DNA of 64,000 nucleotides from JBBSIN01 sp038232055. GTDB taxonomy: Bacteria; Actinomycetota; Actinomycetes; JADGOV01. The notes beneath the pieces were generated by a model. It was not told the origin of the DNA. It saw nothing but the letters and a program-made list of their open reading frames with translations, and made no database searches. The stretch covers positions 1-64,000 of the forward strand of contig JBBSIN010000004.1 in NCBI GenBank assembly GCA_038232055.1, in the 5' to 3' direction. The translations under genes were made by a program, and so were the position numbers. This document shows positions 32,491-41,618 of this stretch, piece after piece. Positions within the stretch are counted from its first letter, which is position 1; each line of letters opens with the position of its first letter.

Positions 32491-33833
32491 CCCAGCTCGC
32501 TGCGGAGGTAGGAGCGCCACGCTGCCTCGAACGACGCGGGAGTGCTGTCCAGCACCGTTCGCAGCGCGGTCGCCAGCCGTACGTCGGCGTCGGTTGCGGA
32601 CGCGGCGGCCACCGTGCGGTAGAAGCGGAGCAGTCCGGCCTCTCCGGCCCGCCGCGCGATGAGACGGCAGGCGAGCCAGGCACCCTCGTACGCCTGCGGC
32701 AGTCGGCGGCTGGTGCCACTGAAGTCGGCGTCCGTCGGCAACGTGACGGGCAGCCGGCCACTGTCGACGTCCTCCTTGAGCTCGTGCGCAGAGACGGCCG
32801 TCGGGATGCCGCTCGACGCGTACGCCACGTAGTCGGCGAACCCCTCGACCAGCCAAGTCGGAGCATGCGAGGTGGTGGTGGAGCGCGTCGCGACGTGTGT
32901 CATCTCGTGGGTCACGACGATCCGTCGACCGAGCGGCCCGAGCTGCGCCACGTTGCGCGGGTTGACGACGATCCGGTTGGCCGCCGCCGGAACGAGCCCG
33001 CGACCGTCGGTCACGTCGGCGGTCGCCACCGCGGCGATGCGGGAGAGGGAGGCCGACGGTCGGTCGAGGATGCGGGCGAGCTCTGTTTGGCTGGCCGGCA
33101 CGACGATGACGACGCGCTGTGGCCACCCCGTCCCCCACACGTCGGTGACCCGAGGCACGTCGCGGTCGGCCTCGGCGGACAGCCGCCGGAGAAGTTCCTT
33201 GTCGGTCGGATGGCCGAGGACGAGGCTGCGGCGGCCCTGCACCGTCACAACCGGACCGAAGTCCCAGATTTCGCGGACAGTGTGCACGTTCGCCCGTTCG
33301 AAATCCGAGTCGGAGCCGAGAAACCAGCTCTTGCCGTGACGCACGAACGTGAGGTACTGCCGGGTCGTCCCCGGGCGATCGTCGTAGCCGGCCAGCCGAT
33401 AGTGAAGGACAACGACGGACGGTGAGTACGTCTCCGCACCGCTGTACCGGTCGGGACTCGGCACCCGCCGCGCCGGGCCGGCAAAGTCAGCTTCGTAGGA
33501 CCAGACGGCGAAGGGTACGGACGCGAGCGCATCGAAGAGCCGGCCCTGGGCGGCCCGGAAGGCGGACTGGCCGGCGTCGACGGTGGCGATGAACCCGGCC
33601 CGGTCCCGATCGCGGACCGCCGCGGCGCGCCGCTCGAGCAGGGCCTCGACCGCCGCCATCCGCGCGTCGCCGTCGGCTCGGGGCGGCACCGGCCGGGCGT
33701 GTGGGACGACCGCCGTCCCGCCGGCTGACACGACTGGCTCCTGGTAACGCAGTGTAATAACCGTGCCGCCGAATACCAGCGCGAATGCCGCGATCGCACC
33801 GACCAGCAGCCGGCGACCGCGGGGTTCCGTCAC
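32487..33833 (-). CDS. Membrane-anchored zinc peptidase (HExxH, peptidase MA-like)
   Basis: A 448-residue protein with an N-terminal membrane helix (LLVGAIAAFALVFGGTVITL) and a large extracytoplasmic domain. The catalytic motif is VVTHEMTHVATRS, followed by the third-ligand region WLVEGFADYVAY, as in peptidase MA/gluzincin-like families. Before it is a domain with VLHYRLAGYDDRPGTTRQY. The start is GTG 33833. It overlaps the M48 protease gene, so two zinc proteases are made together, most likely for envelope protein processing. Substrates are unknown. Confidence 0.82.
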   Translation of the reverse strand: MTEPRGRRLLVGAIAAFALVFGGTVITLRYQEPVVSAGGTAVVPHARPVPPRADGDARMAAVEALLERRAAAVRDRDRAGFIATVDAGQSAFRAAQGRLFDALASVPFAVWSYEADFAGPARRVPSPDRYSGAETYSPSVVVLHYRLAGYDDRPGTTRQYLTFVRHGKSWFLGSDSDFERANVHTVREIWDFGPVVTVQGRRSLVLGHPTDKELLRRLSAEADRDVPRVTDVWGTGWPQRVVIVVPASQTELARILDRPSASLSRIAAVATADVTDGRGLVPAAANRIVVNPRNVAQLGPLGRRIVVTHEMTHVATRSTTTSHAPTWLVEGFADYVAYASSGIPTAVSAHELKEDVDSGRLPVTLPTDADFSGTSRRLPQAYEGAWLACRLIARRAGEAGLLRFYRTVAAASATDADVRLATALRTVLDSTPASFEAAWRSYLRSELG

Positions 33834-33897
33834 TGCAGCCGCGCGGACGCCGTCACAGTCGGAGTGTACGGGCGCGCCGCTGGTGCGACACCGCACT

Positions 33898-34959
33898 TCA
33901 GCCGGGGCGGACCGCCCCGACGAGCCCGGTCGACAACACCGGACGGATCTTCACCACGTCGCCGGTGTGCGGTGCGTCGATCATGTTGCCGCCGCCGATG
34001 TAGAGCCCGACGTGGTGGATCGGGCTGCCGAAGAAGACCAGGTCACCGGGCTGCATTCGGCTGGTCGAGATGCGGCGGCCGCTCGCGTACTGTGCGCGGG
34101 AGGACTGCGGCATTCCGACGCCGGCGGCACCCCAGGCCCGCATCGTGAGCCCGGAGCAGTCGTAGGAGCCGGGACCGGCGGCGCCCCAGCGGTAGGGCTT
34201 GCCGATCTGGGCATAGGCGAAACGGATCGCCGTGGCGGCGCGTCCGGCGGCGGGGATGCTCCACAGCGGCATCGCCACGCCCCGGGTGCCCAGCACGGAG
34301 GCCCTTCCCCTCGCCGTCAGCCGGCTCAGGAGCTGCTGCTGCTGACGGAGGGATCGCTCGATGGACCCCCGACGCTTCGCGATGCGGTCCTGAATGTGGC
34401 GGCGCTGGACCACCTCGGCGGCGGCGTCGCGGTGCGCGGCGGCCAGGCCGACAGTGGCGTCGCGGAACTCGGCGATGTGGACCTGACGCTCATGGGCTAC
34501 CGCCTCCAGGGACGACGCCTGGTCCAGGAACTGTTCCGGCGTGTCGGTCCCGAGCAGGCTGGCGACCGTGCCAGCGCTTCCGCTTCGGTACGCCGCCGCG
34601 GCGAGCTGTCCGAGCTCCCTTCGTAGCGCCTCAGTACGCGACTCCTGTACGGAAACCGCCTGCTCGAGGGCCGCTGACCGCTCGGTGGCGGCCGCGAGCG
34701 CGACCGTCGACTCGTTGTAGCTCTCGACCAGCTGCTCGACCTGAGCCTGCAGCAGATGGACCTGTGCGGCGATGCGCTCCGGCGTCGGCGCGGGGGCGGC
34801 AGAGGCGACGCCGACGGCGGGAACCGCGACGACGGCCGCGGTCAGACCGAAGAAGCTGAGGCCGGCGACCAGGAGAAGCGCGACGGCACGGGCTCGTGGA
34901 CCTAACCGGGCGGGATCCATGGAGCGTGCGGAACTTAGGGAACGCAATGGCGTCGCCAC
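33898..34959 (-). CDS. Secreted NlpC/P60 peptidoglycan hydrolase
   Basis: A 353-residue cell-wall hydrolase. A signal sequence (AVALLLVAGLSFFGLTAAVV) is followed by coiled-coil segments at about 60-210. The C40 peptidase domain (about 235-353) has catalytic Cys in YDCSGLTMRAWG, His in IHHVGLYIG and a third residue near APHTGD. It should cleave stem peptides of peptidoglycan outside the cell. The GTG start follows AAGGAG by ten bases, at the end of a c-di-AMP riboswitch, so expression is likely controlled by that nucleotide. It corresponds in type and place to Rv2190c of M. tuberculosis. Confidence 0.92.
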   Translation of the reverse strand: MATPLRSLSSARSMDPARLGPRARAVALLLVAGLSFFGLTAAVVAVPAVGVASAAPAPTPERIAAQVHLLQAQVEQLVESYNESTVALAAATERSAALEQAVSVQESRTEALRRELGQLAAAAYRSGSAGTVASLLGTDTPEQFLDQASSLEAVAHERQVHIAEFRDATVGLAAAHRDAAAEVVQRRHIQDRIAKRRGSIERSLRQQQQLLSRLTARGRASVLGTRGVAMPLWSIPAAGRAATAIRFAYAQIGKPYRWGAAGPGSYDCSGLTMRAWGAAGVGMPQSSRAQYASGRRISTSRMQPGDLVFFGSPIHHVGLYIGGGNMIDAPHTGDVVKIRPVLSTGLVGAVRPG

Positions 34960-34981
34960 GAAGGCGGTACTCCTTCTTCCT

Positions 34982-35150
34982 CGCCCGCCTACCAGGTCAG
35001 CTGACGGGTTCGGGCGGGAAGAGCGCCCTACGACGCGCCGCTACGGCGCATCGATTCACCCCGGTAACGTGGGTCCCCGGCTCCACCGGCCGCTTCGGGC
35101 CGGTCGGACTCGGCGGTAGCTCGGCCGTCGCCACTCCTTGCGAGTGGCTG
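34982..35150 (-). promoter_or_regulatory. c-di-AMP (ydaO/yuaA) riboswitch
   Basis: Read on the minus strand, the leader contains the conserved blocks of the ydaO/yuaA class in order: GGAGCCGGGGACCCA (35070-35084), GGGGTGAATC (35053-35062), GCCCGAACCCGTCAGCT (34999-35015) and GGTAGGCG (34986-34993). A ribosome-binding AAGGAG (34970-34975) and the NlpC/P60 GTG follow immediately. In actinobacteria this riboswitch class is known upstream of cell-wall hydrolase genes and normally turns expression off when c-di-AMP is high. The 5-prime limit is approximate. Confidence 0.9.
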
Positions 35151-35262
35151 TCGAAACGGCCGCATCGCCGGAAAGGCTACGCGCGAGCCGTACAGATGAG
35201 CGCAAAATGGCCGTTCACAGCCGCTCCACACTCCGTCCACTGCTCACGGGGGGGCGGTCCGG

Positions 35263-35466
35263 TCATCCGGCGGCGGCGTCGGGCAGCACCAGCCGCAGTG
35301 GCGGAATCAGGCCACCGCCGGCGAGGGCGTCGAGGGCGTCGCGTTCGGCCGGGTCGATGGTCACCGCGTCGGGTGGGCCGCCGAGCAGGACCGACACCAC
35401 GCAGTCGCCACATGCGGGGCCGCGGACCATGCACCGGTCGCAGTCGATGACCATGTCGGGAGCCAC
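35263..35466 (-). CDS. Small cysteine-rich conserved protein
   Basis: A 67-residue protein with four clustered cysteines in CDRCMVRGPACGDC, likely to bind zinc or a small metal cluster. The rest (VVSVLLGGPPDAVTIDPAER) is a simple helical region. Similar small proteins sit beside NlpC/P60 genes in mycobacteria and relatives, as far as I recall. The function is unknown. It lies between the NYN-domain gene and the riboswitch, on the same strand. Confidence 0.7.
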   Translation of the reverse strand: MAPDMVIDCDRCMVRGPACGDCVVSVLLGGPPDAVTIDPAERDALDALAGGGLIPPLRLVLPDAAAG

Positions 35467-35557
35467 GAGCTTGTCCCTTCGTCGGAGTCGCTGGCGACGC
35501 TACGACGGCGGTGCGACAGTTTCCGGCCGGCAGTCCGCTGGTGCCACCACGCGCCGG

Positions 35558-36970
35558 TCAGCCGCGCCCGAGGAGCTTCAGCAGCGCGGCGGATGGGATC
35601 GCTTTCGCGCCGGAGCGACGTACGTCGTCGGCGACCTCGCGGTCCGACGACACGACGACCACGGGTCGTCCGGGAGGCTCCGCGGCGACCAGCTGCCGGA
35701 TGCGGTCGTCGGCGATCTCACCGGGCAGGCTGAACAACACGCGCACACCGCGCGGCGACTGCAGCCGCACGCCTTGCACGTCGGTACCGTCGAAGACCAC
35801 CGTGACCTCGGCGCCGGTACGCGCAGCCAGCGCGGCGAGGCCGCCGACCAGCCGGCTCCGCTGGGTTTCGAGCGTCAGTCCGCCGTAGCCCGACTTCGTC
35901 ACGTTGTAGCCGTCGATGACCAGATGCACCCGCGGCAGCGCCAGCAGCTGCTCGAACACGGCGGGGTCGTCGGCCTCCAGCCCGCGGGCTGCGGGCATGG
36001 CGTCGAACCCGCTCCCGGAAAGCTCGGCTGCGACGGCGTCGGCCGGTCGTTCGGTCGTGGGCGGTAGCGCAAGCTCCCGGCGAAGGCCCTGTGCGGCGTC
36101 GACGACGGTGTCCAGCAGCATCCGGAGCCGGATATCGGCGACGCCGCGGGCGTCGCGGCTGGTCCGCCGCGCCGACTCCAGCGTCGACTCCGCTTCGGCG
36201 AGGCGGCTTCGCAGGCGACGTGCCTCCGCCTCCGCCGCGGACACGGTGGCCGCGGCAGCCGTACGGGCATTCTCGGCGCCGGACGTCATGGCTGCGGCCT
36301 CACGCTCCGCCCGACGGGCGCGCTCCCGCGCATCACCGAGTCGACGACGCAGTTCGGCGGTCTCCGACCGCGTGGCCCCGAGCTCGGCCCGCAGCCGCTC
36401 GACCTCAGCCCGGCTCTGTGCCCGGAGAAGGTCGAGCTGTTCCTGGAGCCGCGCCACCACGGCAGCGCTCGCCGCACGAGCCGCGGAAGACTCCGCCGCC
36501 GCCGCCGCCGCGCTCGCCTCTTGCACGAGCTGCCACCATCCGGGTGGCCGAAGCAGATAAGCCGCGGCGGCCACCTCCTCGATCGGTAGCGCCGGCAGAG
36601 GTGACCCGGTCTCGAGCGCGGTGACCAGCTCGGGCAGTCCTTCGCGTACGGCGTCGGCGACCGTCGCCCGAAATCCGGGATCGCTCTCCAGCGCCAGGGC
36701 GATCGGCACCGCGGCCAGCCGCGCCCGCTTGAGCGGGGCAAAGCGCGCGACCCGGCGCAGGGCCGCTGGAACCTCGTCGGGAGGCAGCGCGCCCAACCGG
36801 TCGGCGGCGAGGGCGAGTACGCGCAGTCGCACCGACTCCGGAAGGCGCACCGGTTCGGCCGCGGCCGGGCCTTCGGGCAGCTCCTCGGACAGCAACTCGT
36901 CGGGGGGGAGCTCGCCGGCGTGGAGCTCGTTCGGCAGCGACTCCCCGGGCAGCGACTCGGCCGCCGTCAC
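35558..36970 (-). CDS. NYN-domain (YacP-like) predicted RNase with coiled coil
   Basis: A 470-residue protein. The C-terminal 160 residues are a NYN/PIN-like domain with the acidic residues expected of a metal-dependent RNase: LVIDGYNVTKSGYG, EVTVVFDGTDVQGVR, IADDRIRQLV and VVVSSDREVADDVRR. The middle, about residues 150-290, is a long Ala/Glu/Arg coiled coil. The N-terminus is acidic and contains repeated LPGESLPNELHAGELPPDEL-type segments. The GTG start at 36970 is tentative. Related proteins are conserved in actinobacteria and thought to act on RNA, but substrates are unknown. Confidence 0.82.
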   Translation of the reverse strand: MTAAESLPGESLPNELHAGELPPDELLSEELPEGPAAAEPVRLPESVRLRVLALAADRLGALPPDEVPAALRRVARFAPLKRARLAAVPIALALESDPGFRATVADAVREGLPELVTALETGSPLPALPIEEVAAAAYLLRPPGWWQLVQEASAAAAAAESSAARAASAAVVARLQEQLDLLRAQSRAEVERLRAELGATRSETAELRRRLGDARERARRAEREAAAMTSGAENARTAAAATVSAAEAEARRLRSRLAEAESTLESARRTSRDARGVADIRLRMLLDTVVDAAQGLRRELALPPTTERPADAVAAELSGSGFDAMPAARGLEADDPAVFEQLLALPRVHLVIDGYNVTKSGYGGLTLETQRSRLVGGLAALAARTGAEVTVVFDGTDVQGVRLQSPRGVRVLFSLPGEIADDRIRQLVAAEPPGRPVVVVSSDREVADDVRRSGAKAIPSAALLKLLGRG

Positions 36971-37169
36971 GCGGGACCCGCCAGCGCGCCGCTCGCAACC
37001 GGCTCCGAGCCGTCGTTTCGCACTTGCTGCCCCTCCCCCTCAGTGGCCGGCGCTCAGCCGAGAGTAATCATCGACGCCCTCGCATTGTCACTACACCGGA
37101 CCTAGGCAGCGCAGCCACCCATAACGGGCAATGTCTCGCAACTCGGTCGTCGGTCGACGGCCGGGGAGG

Positions 37170-37625
37170 TCAGGAGCTCCCGGAGCCGGGGGCCTTGGTG
37201 CAGAATGTGACGAGCGCCTGCTGAGCGTTATCGACGTTTGTTGCCCGTTGGGGTGTGAAGGTGTTGCTGTCGACGCCGATCCGGAAGAAACCGATGGCGG
37301 TGACCAGATTCTGCAGCCGACCGCCGAGTGCCTTGTCGCTCGGCCGCGCAAGTGCGCGCAGCTCCTGCTGCGCCTTGCCGATCTCCGGTGCGACGCTCGA
37401 GGGCTTCGCGTGGCGATCCCGGACGTCATAGATCAGCCGGCCGACCGACAACACGGCGGGGGCGGCTCGCTGGCAGGTGCCAGCCGCGAAGCGGGCGGCC
37501 GGCGGCTGAGCAGGTCCGCCGGACTTGCTGGACGTGCAGCCGGTCGTCACCGTCGCCGCAATCGCAGCCAGGGCCACGACCACGGATGCCAGAAAGGGGC
37601 TTCGTCGCTTCCGTCGCTTCCGCAC
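37170..37625 (-). CDS. Putative small lipoprotein
   Basis: A 151-residue protein with a Lys/Arg-rich N-terminus (VRKRRKRRSP), a hydrophobic signal segment (FLASVVVALAAIAATV) and the lipobox TTGC followed by TSSKSGG, so it should be anchored outside the membrane. The mature part is mostly helical (LSVGRLIYDVRD, then EIGKAQQELRALARP). The start is GTG 37625, with GGAGG nine bases upstream. It is divergent from a second lipoprotein gene, with a 48-base shared promoter region. The function is not recognised. Confidence 0.75.
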   Translation of the reverse strand: MRKRRKRRSPFLASVVVALAAIAATVTTGCTSSKSGGPAQPPAARFAAGTCQRAAPAVLSVGRLIYDVRDRHAKPSSVAPEIGKAQQELRALARPSDKALGGRLQNLVTAIGFFRIGVDSNTFTPQRATNVDNAQQALVTFCTKAPGSGSS

Positions 37626-37673
37626 CTGGAAGGGTCCTCCGATCCGCGGCCGACGGTCGGCGCTTCGATCACA

Positions 37674-39026
37674 ATGACATCGCCTACTGACAGTCGCACG
37701 GCGCACACCGCCCACTGTCGGCTGGTGACCGCCATCGCCGTATGCTGGCTCGCCGTCGCCGGCTGCTCGTCGAGCGGGCGGGTCGAGCCGGGCAGCGCCA
37801 AGGGTCCGACGCTTGCCCCGTCTACGAGCCGGGCATCGACGCGCGCCGGCGATGACCTCTCCGCCAGCGTGGCTCGCTACCAGGCGACCCTGGAGCAGGA
37901 CCCGAAGAACTGGTACGCGTGGGCAAACCTTGGGTCGGCGTACGTCCAGCAGGGACGCATCACCGCCGATCCGACGTACTACCCCAAGGCGCAGACGGCG
38001 CTGCAGCGCTCCCTCAACCTGGAGTCCCAGCAGAATTTCGTCGGAATGACCGGCATGGCGGCATTGACCGCCGCGCGGCATGACTTCTCCGGCTCGCTCC
38101 GCTGGAGTCGCCGCGCTGCGTCGGTCAACGCCTACAGCGCGTCGGCGTACTCGATCATGACCGACGCCCTGAACGAGCTCGGCCGGTACGACGAGGCGCT
38201 CACTTCGGTGCAACGAGCGGTCAACCTCAAGCCGGGCGTGCAGACCTTCACCCGTGTCTCGTACGCACGAGAGCTGCGGGGGGACGTGCCGGGGGCGATC
38301 GACGCGATGCGCCGCGCCCGCGTTGACGCGTTCTCGCCAGCCGACGTCGCGTTCTGCGACTACTACCTGGGGCTGCTTTACTTCAACTCGGGCAACCTGG
38401 CGACCGCCATGCGGGCCTTCGAGGCCGGTCTGCGCGCGGACCCGACGTATGCCTTGCTTTACGAAGGGCGGGCGAAGGTCAACGCCGCCAGGGGGCACGT
38501 CGACGCCGCCGTACGCGACTTCCAAACGGTCGTGAGCCGCTATCCGAGCCCGGAGTACGTCGTCGAGTTCGGCGACTATCTCACCGCCATCGGGCGCCGG
38601 ACGCAGGCGCAGGCACAGTACGACCTGGTGGACGTCATCGAACGGTTGTTCCGGGCCAACGGCGTCAACCAGGACCTCGAGATCACGACGTTCGAGGCCG
38701 AGCACGGCCAGGCTTCCGCGGCTATCGCGGCCGGCCGCGAGGAATGGGGGCGTCGCCACAGCATCATCGTCGCCGACGCACTCGGTTGGGCGCTGCACGC
38801 CGCAGGCCGCAACCCGGAGGCGCTGCGCTACGCGAAAATCGCCACCCGCCTCGGCTATCGCAACTCGCTGTACTACTACCACCGCGGGATGATCGAGAAG
38901 GCGATCGGTGACGGAGCCGCGGCGCGCAGCAGTCTCGGTCTCGCGCTCCGGATCAACCCACACTTCTCGCCGTTGCGCGGGCCGCTGGCCAAAAAGGCGC
39001 TCACGGAGCTCGCCGCGAAGGCATAA
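37674..39026 (+). CDS. TPR-repeat lipoprotein
   Basis: A 450-residue protein with a signal and lipobox near residues 20-32 (AIAVCWLAVAGCSSS), followed by a low-complexity linker and TPR repeats across residues about 65-440. Examples are NWYAWANLGSAYVQQGRIT, ALNELGRYDEALTSVQRAVN, DYYLGLLYFNSGNLATAMRA and ALGWALHAAGRNPEALRYA. TPR arrays bind other proteins, so it may be a scaffold at the cell surface. It is divergent from another lipoprotein gene, which suggests joint control. Confidence 0.82.
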   Translation: MTSPTDSRTAHTAHCRLVTAIAVCWLAVAGCSSSGRVEPGSAKGPTLAPSTSRASTRAGDDLSASVARYQATLEQDPKNWYAWANLGSAYVQQGRITADPTYYPKAQTALQRSLNLESQQNFVGMTGMAALTAARHDFSGSLRWSRRAASVNAYSASAYSIMTDALNELGRYDEALTSVQRAVNLKPGVQTFTRVSYARELRGDVPGAIDAMRRARVDAFSPADVAFCDYYLGLLYFNSGNLATAMRAFEAGLRADPTYALLYEGRAKVNAARGHVDAAVRDFQTVVSRYPSPEYVVEFGDYLTAIGRRTQAQAQYDLVDVIERLFRANGVNQDLEITTFEAEHGQASAAIAAGREEWGRRHSIIVADALGWALHAAGRNPEALRYAKIATRLGYRNSLYYYHRGMIEKAIGDGAAARSSLGLALRINPHFSPLRGPLAKKALTELAAKA

Positions 39027-39101
39027 AGTATTGCGCGGTGCAGTACGGGATGGTACGTTCGCGCCGGTTCAACGAGAAACACAGGAGAGGGACGGTCGCT
39101 G

Positions 39102-39701
39102 ATGTCGAGTGGACGATTTCTATCTGCTGCTGTTGTTGCCGTAATGCCTCTGGCCGCTCTCCATGGTACGCGAGCAACGCCGTCGGTTCCGAGTCACATC
39201 GCTGTGGCGGAACCTTCGGCAAACTCCCTGAGTGTAATTCACACATCCAACCTTGCACCGCCGCCCGGAGCTCGTCCAGCCCTCGATCCCAGCGCGGGAA
39301 AGTTTCCCACGAGCGGCGTGACGGATCGTTCGGACGGTACATCAAGGCCATACTTCGGGTGCACCCCAGTGACATATCCGGATAACCCGCATTACACCGC
39401 GCCGGATGTTTCCGCGCACGGGAAGTGGGACAAGGGAAGCTGTAGCAATGACACGGCTCATGTGACAGTCGGTTTGTATGAGTACTACACCGATGGCTAT
39501 TTCTACCTGAAGGTGAAGGGTCCTTCTACCCAACTGAAGCCAAGGAAAGTTAGTAACAATCGTGCGAATGCTCGCACTAGGTGCGATTCCACCTCGCGGG
39601 ATATTACTTGGCTGAACATGGTCGATGTCGACGTCGACGGCGAAATCGACAGCGGTGAGAAGGGTACGAACAAGAACAATGTCTACTGCGTAGTCAACTG
39701 A
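39102..39701 (+). CDS. Small secreted protein of atypical composition
   Basis: A 199-residue protein with a signal peptide (FLSAAVVAVMPLAALHGTRA) and a mature part rich in Ser, Asn, Tyr and Thr. Four cysteines in the mature region (GCTPVTYP, GSCSNDT, TRCDST, YCVVN) could form disulfides. A C-terminal Asp-rich stretch, MVDVDVDGEIDSGEKGT, looks like a calcium-binding loop. Codon use is visibly less G/C-rich than in neighbours, with many AAT, TAT and ATA-type codons, suggesting recent transfer. I do not recognise the family. Confidence 0.7.
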   Translation: MSSGRFLSAAVVAVMPLAALHGTRATPSVPSHIAVAEPSANSLSVIHTSNLAPPPGARPALDPSAGKFPTSGVTDRSDGTSRPYFGCTPVTYPDNPHYTAPDVSAHGKWDKGSCSNDTAHVTVGLYEYYTDGYFYLKVKGPSTQLKPRKVSNNRANARTRCDSTSRDITWLNMVDVDVDGEIDSGEKGTNKNNVYCVVN

Positions 39702-39911
39702 GCTCAGGCCCCTAGTCATGCATCCGGCGGGGCCACCGCTTTGCGGCGCGTCGGTGCAACATTGGGTCACTGGAAAGGTGCGCGGTCGACGTGTCCGGCC
39801 GGGTCGTCGGTGAGTTCGACCGCGAGCCCGGCGCCACGTCCGCGGCGGACGGGCGATGACCAAGCGCCAGAGGTCGCTAATTTCCAACAATCGACAGATC
39901 GAGCAGACGCT

Positions 39912-40952
39912 TTGAGCTCCTACAGGCATGAGTTGGTGGAGGACTGGACGTGGAGCAGCCGGGTCGAAGAGGCCGGTTGGATCACCGAAAGATCGCGCCC
40001 CGGCCACGCCCTGCCGACCGGTTACGTGGCCTACGCCCGGCTGCTGCATCCGATCTCGCCCGACGCATCCGAAAGCGGCGGCCAGTGCGCGCAGGTGCGA
40101 TGGGCGCACATCGCCGCTTGGAGCGGAGCAACGCTGGGACCCCATACCGCGTTCTGGCAAATCGCGCTGCCCGAGCACCTACCGGCGGAACCTATGCCCG
40201 GTGGCGGGGCCCCTGCCTCACACGTGCTCGGAGTCTATGACGGCACGGCGCTGGCCCGTTTCTTACGCGGCCACACCACGACACCACAACGTTGCTGGTT
40301 CGGTGTCTGGGACGGCTACGGCTGGTACAGCAATGGCGGTTGGCCGGCGCGGGAGGAGCTACCGCCCGAGCTGGTCGGTCGAACCGACGACCCAGTACCG
40401 GTCGAGGTTCGCACCGGGCCACGGGTGCGGCTGCCACACCGGGACTATCTGCTGTACACCGGCCCGGTGGACGCCGGGCTCGTGTTTCTGCCGAGCCAAC
40501 ACGAACTAGCCGACCTGTGGTGGCCGTCAGACCATGCCTGGTTCGTTTACGGTGACGTCGACCTCAACTGCACGTACGTCGGCGGCTCGGCCACGCTGGT
40601 GCAAGAGCTGGTTGAGTCGACCGAAGTAGAGGCGATACGGGTTGATCCAGATGACTCGACAGCGATCAGCAGCGAAACTCCTGATTGGCTAGCCGCTCGG
40701 ATCGAGACCGCTGTCCAAGACTTGATGACCGTTGGCACCGCAGAACTGCCGACGTCGCGATTCATTGTGCGGTTCGGATTAGGAGGACCCGGCCGCGTCG
40801 CGTCTAAGACGCAGGGTGGGTGGGGATTGCGTTACCACCAGGCCACCTCGCCGGACGGGATCGGCTGGGAGTCACTTAGCCACACCTCGGACCTGCCGGC
40901 GCAGCTGCGCCGGAGGGTCACCAGGATCGTGATCTCACTGGTCGAGGAGTGA
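39912..40952 (+). CDS. Conserved hypothetical protein
   Basis: A protein of 346 residues when started at TTG 39912; the open frame extends up to 39741 without family-like content, so the true start is uncertain. The body contains WSSRVEEAGWITERSRPGHA, PTGYVAYARLLHP, TTTPQRCWFGVWDGYGW, VRLPHRDYLLYTGPVDAG and LWWPSDHAWFVYGDVDLNCT, then TYVGGSATLVQEL. I recall this pattern from uncharacterised actinobacterial proteins with no assigned function. No signal or membrane segment is seen. Composition is slightly less G/C-rich toward the end. Confidence 0.72.
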   Translation: MSSYRHELVEDWTWSSRVEEAGWITERSRPGHALPTGYVAYARLLHPISPDASESGGQCAQVRWAHIAAWSGATLGPHTAFWQIALPEHLPAEPMPGGGAPASHVLGVYDGTALARFLRGHTTTPQRCWFGVWDGYGWYSNGGWPAREELPPELVGRTDDPVPVEVRTGPRVRLPHRDYLLYTGPVDAGLVFLPSQHELADLWWPSDHAWFVYGDVDLNCTYVGGSATLVQELVESTEVEAIRVDPDDSTAISSETPDWLAARIETAVQDLMTVGTAELPTSRFIVRFGLGGPGRVASKTQGGWGLRYHQATSPDGIGWESLSHTSDLPAQLRRRVTRIVISLVEE

Positions 40953-41027
40953 TCGGCTGCAGGGTTTGCTCGATGAGCTTACTGCACGCTTCCATGCTTG
41001 AGTCGCAAAGGCTGGCCGGCGCTCCGC

Positions 41028-41618
41028 CTACCGCGATGCCGACCTGGCGGCTCCGAACCCGTTCCCGTCCCAGCGCCAGGAGACCCTAGACCGCACGTCC
41101 GGGCAGCAGCGCGGAATCGTGGGACCGGTGTAGCCCAGGCCCGTGGCGGTCACGACACCGCTGCCGATGCTGACATCGCGGACGAACTCCACTCGTGGGG
41201 CGCGGAGCTCACCAAGGGACCTGGGCGCACCGGCCGGTGACGCTCCGTCGTAGACGAACAGGTGGTGTGGCGGGGATCCAGCGCCGGCGTCGCAGACGAC
41301 GACGACCGCCGCCTCGGGTCGTCCGTCGCCGGTGAGGTCGCCGTACCTGTGCTCGAGGACGCGGACCGGAAAGGGTCGGCACTCGAGTGGGTATCGGACG
41401 TGGCTCCAGTCCCGAGCCGTCAGCGGCAGCGCAGCGGCCGGTGGAGCTGGCGTCGGTGGAGCTGGCGTCGGTGGAGCTGCGGCGGCGTGCGGACGGCGCG
41501 ACGTCGACCGCAGTGCCCCGTGGACGCCGACGCCCAGCAGGACGGCGCCCACAACGAAGCTGAGGAGTATCGGCGCCAGCCAGCGGTGCAGCGGCGATCT
41601 CACTGCGCTCCCCACCAT
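41028..41618 (-). CDS. Hypothetical membrane-anchored secreted protein
   Basis: A protein of 196 residues from ATG 41618 with one N-terminal membrane helix (WLAPILLSFVVGAVLLGVGV), a Pro/Ala/Thr-rich linker with PPTPAPPTPAPP repeats, and a small extracytoplasmic domain. The domain contains YGDLTGDGRPEAAVVVVC, reminiscent of FG-GAP/VCBS calcium-binding repeats, and a late CCPDVRSRVSWRWDG. The function is unknown. It is divergent from the DEDDh/GIY-YIG nuclease gene. Confidence 0.65.
   Translation of the reverse strand: MVGSAVRSPLHRWLAPILLSFVVGAVLLGVGVHGALRSTSRRPHAAAAPPTPAPPTPAPPAAALPLTARDWSHVRYPLECRPFPVRVLEHRYGDLTGDGRPEAAVVVVCDAGAGSPPHHLFVYDGASPAGAPRSLGELRAPRVEFVRDVSIGSGVVTATGLGYTGPTIPRCCPDVRSRVSWRWDGNGFGAARSASR

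Noticed and set aside
39741..39911. N-terminal extension of the conserved hypothetical gene from a TTG
   Set aside because: The extension is Arg/Ser/Thr-rich without family similarity and no ribosome-binding site is evident, so the later start was preferred.
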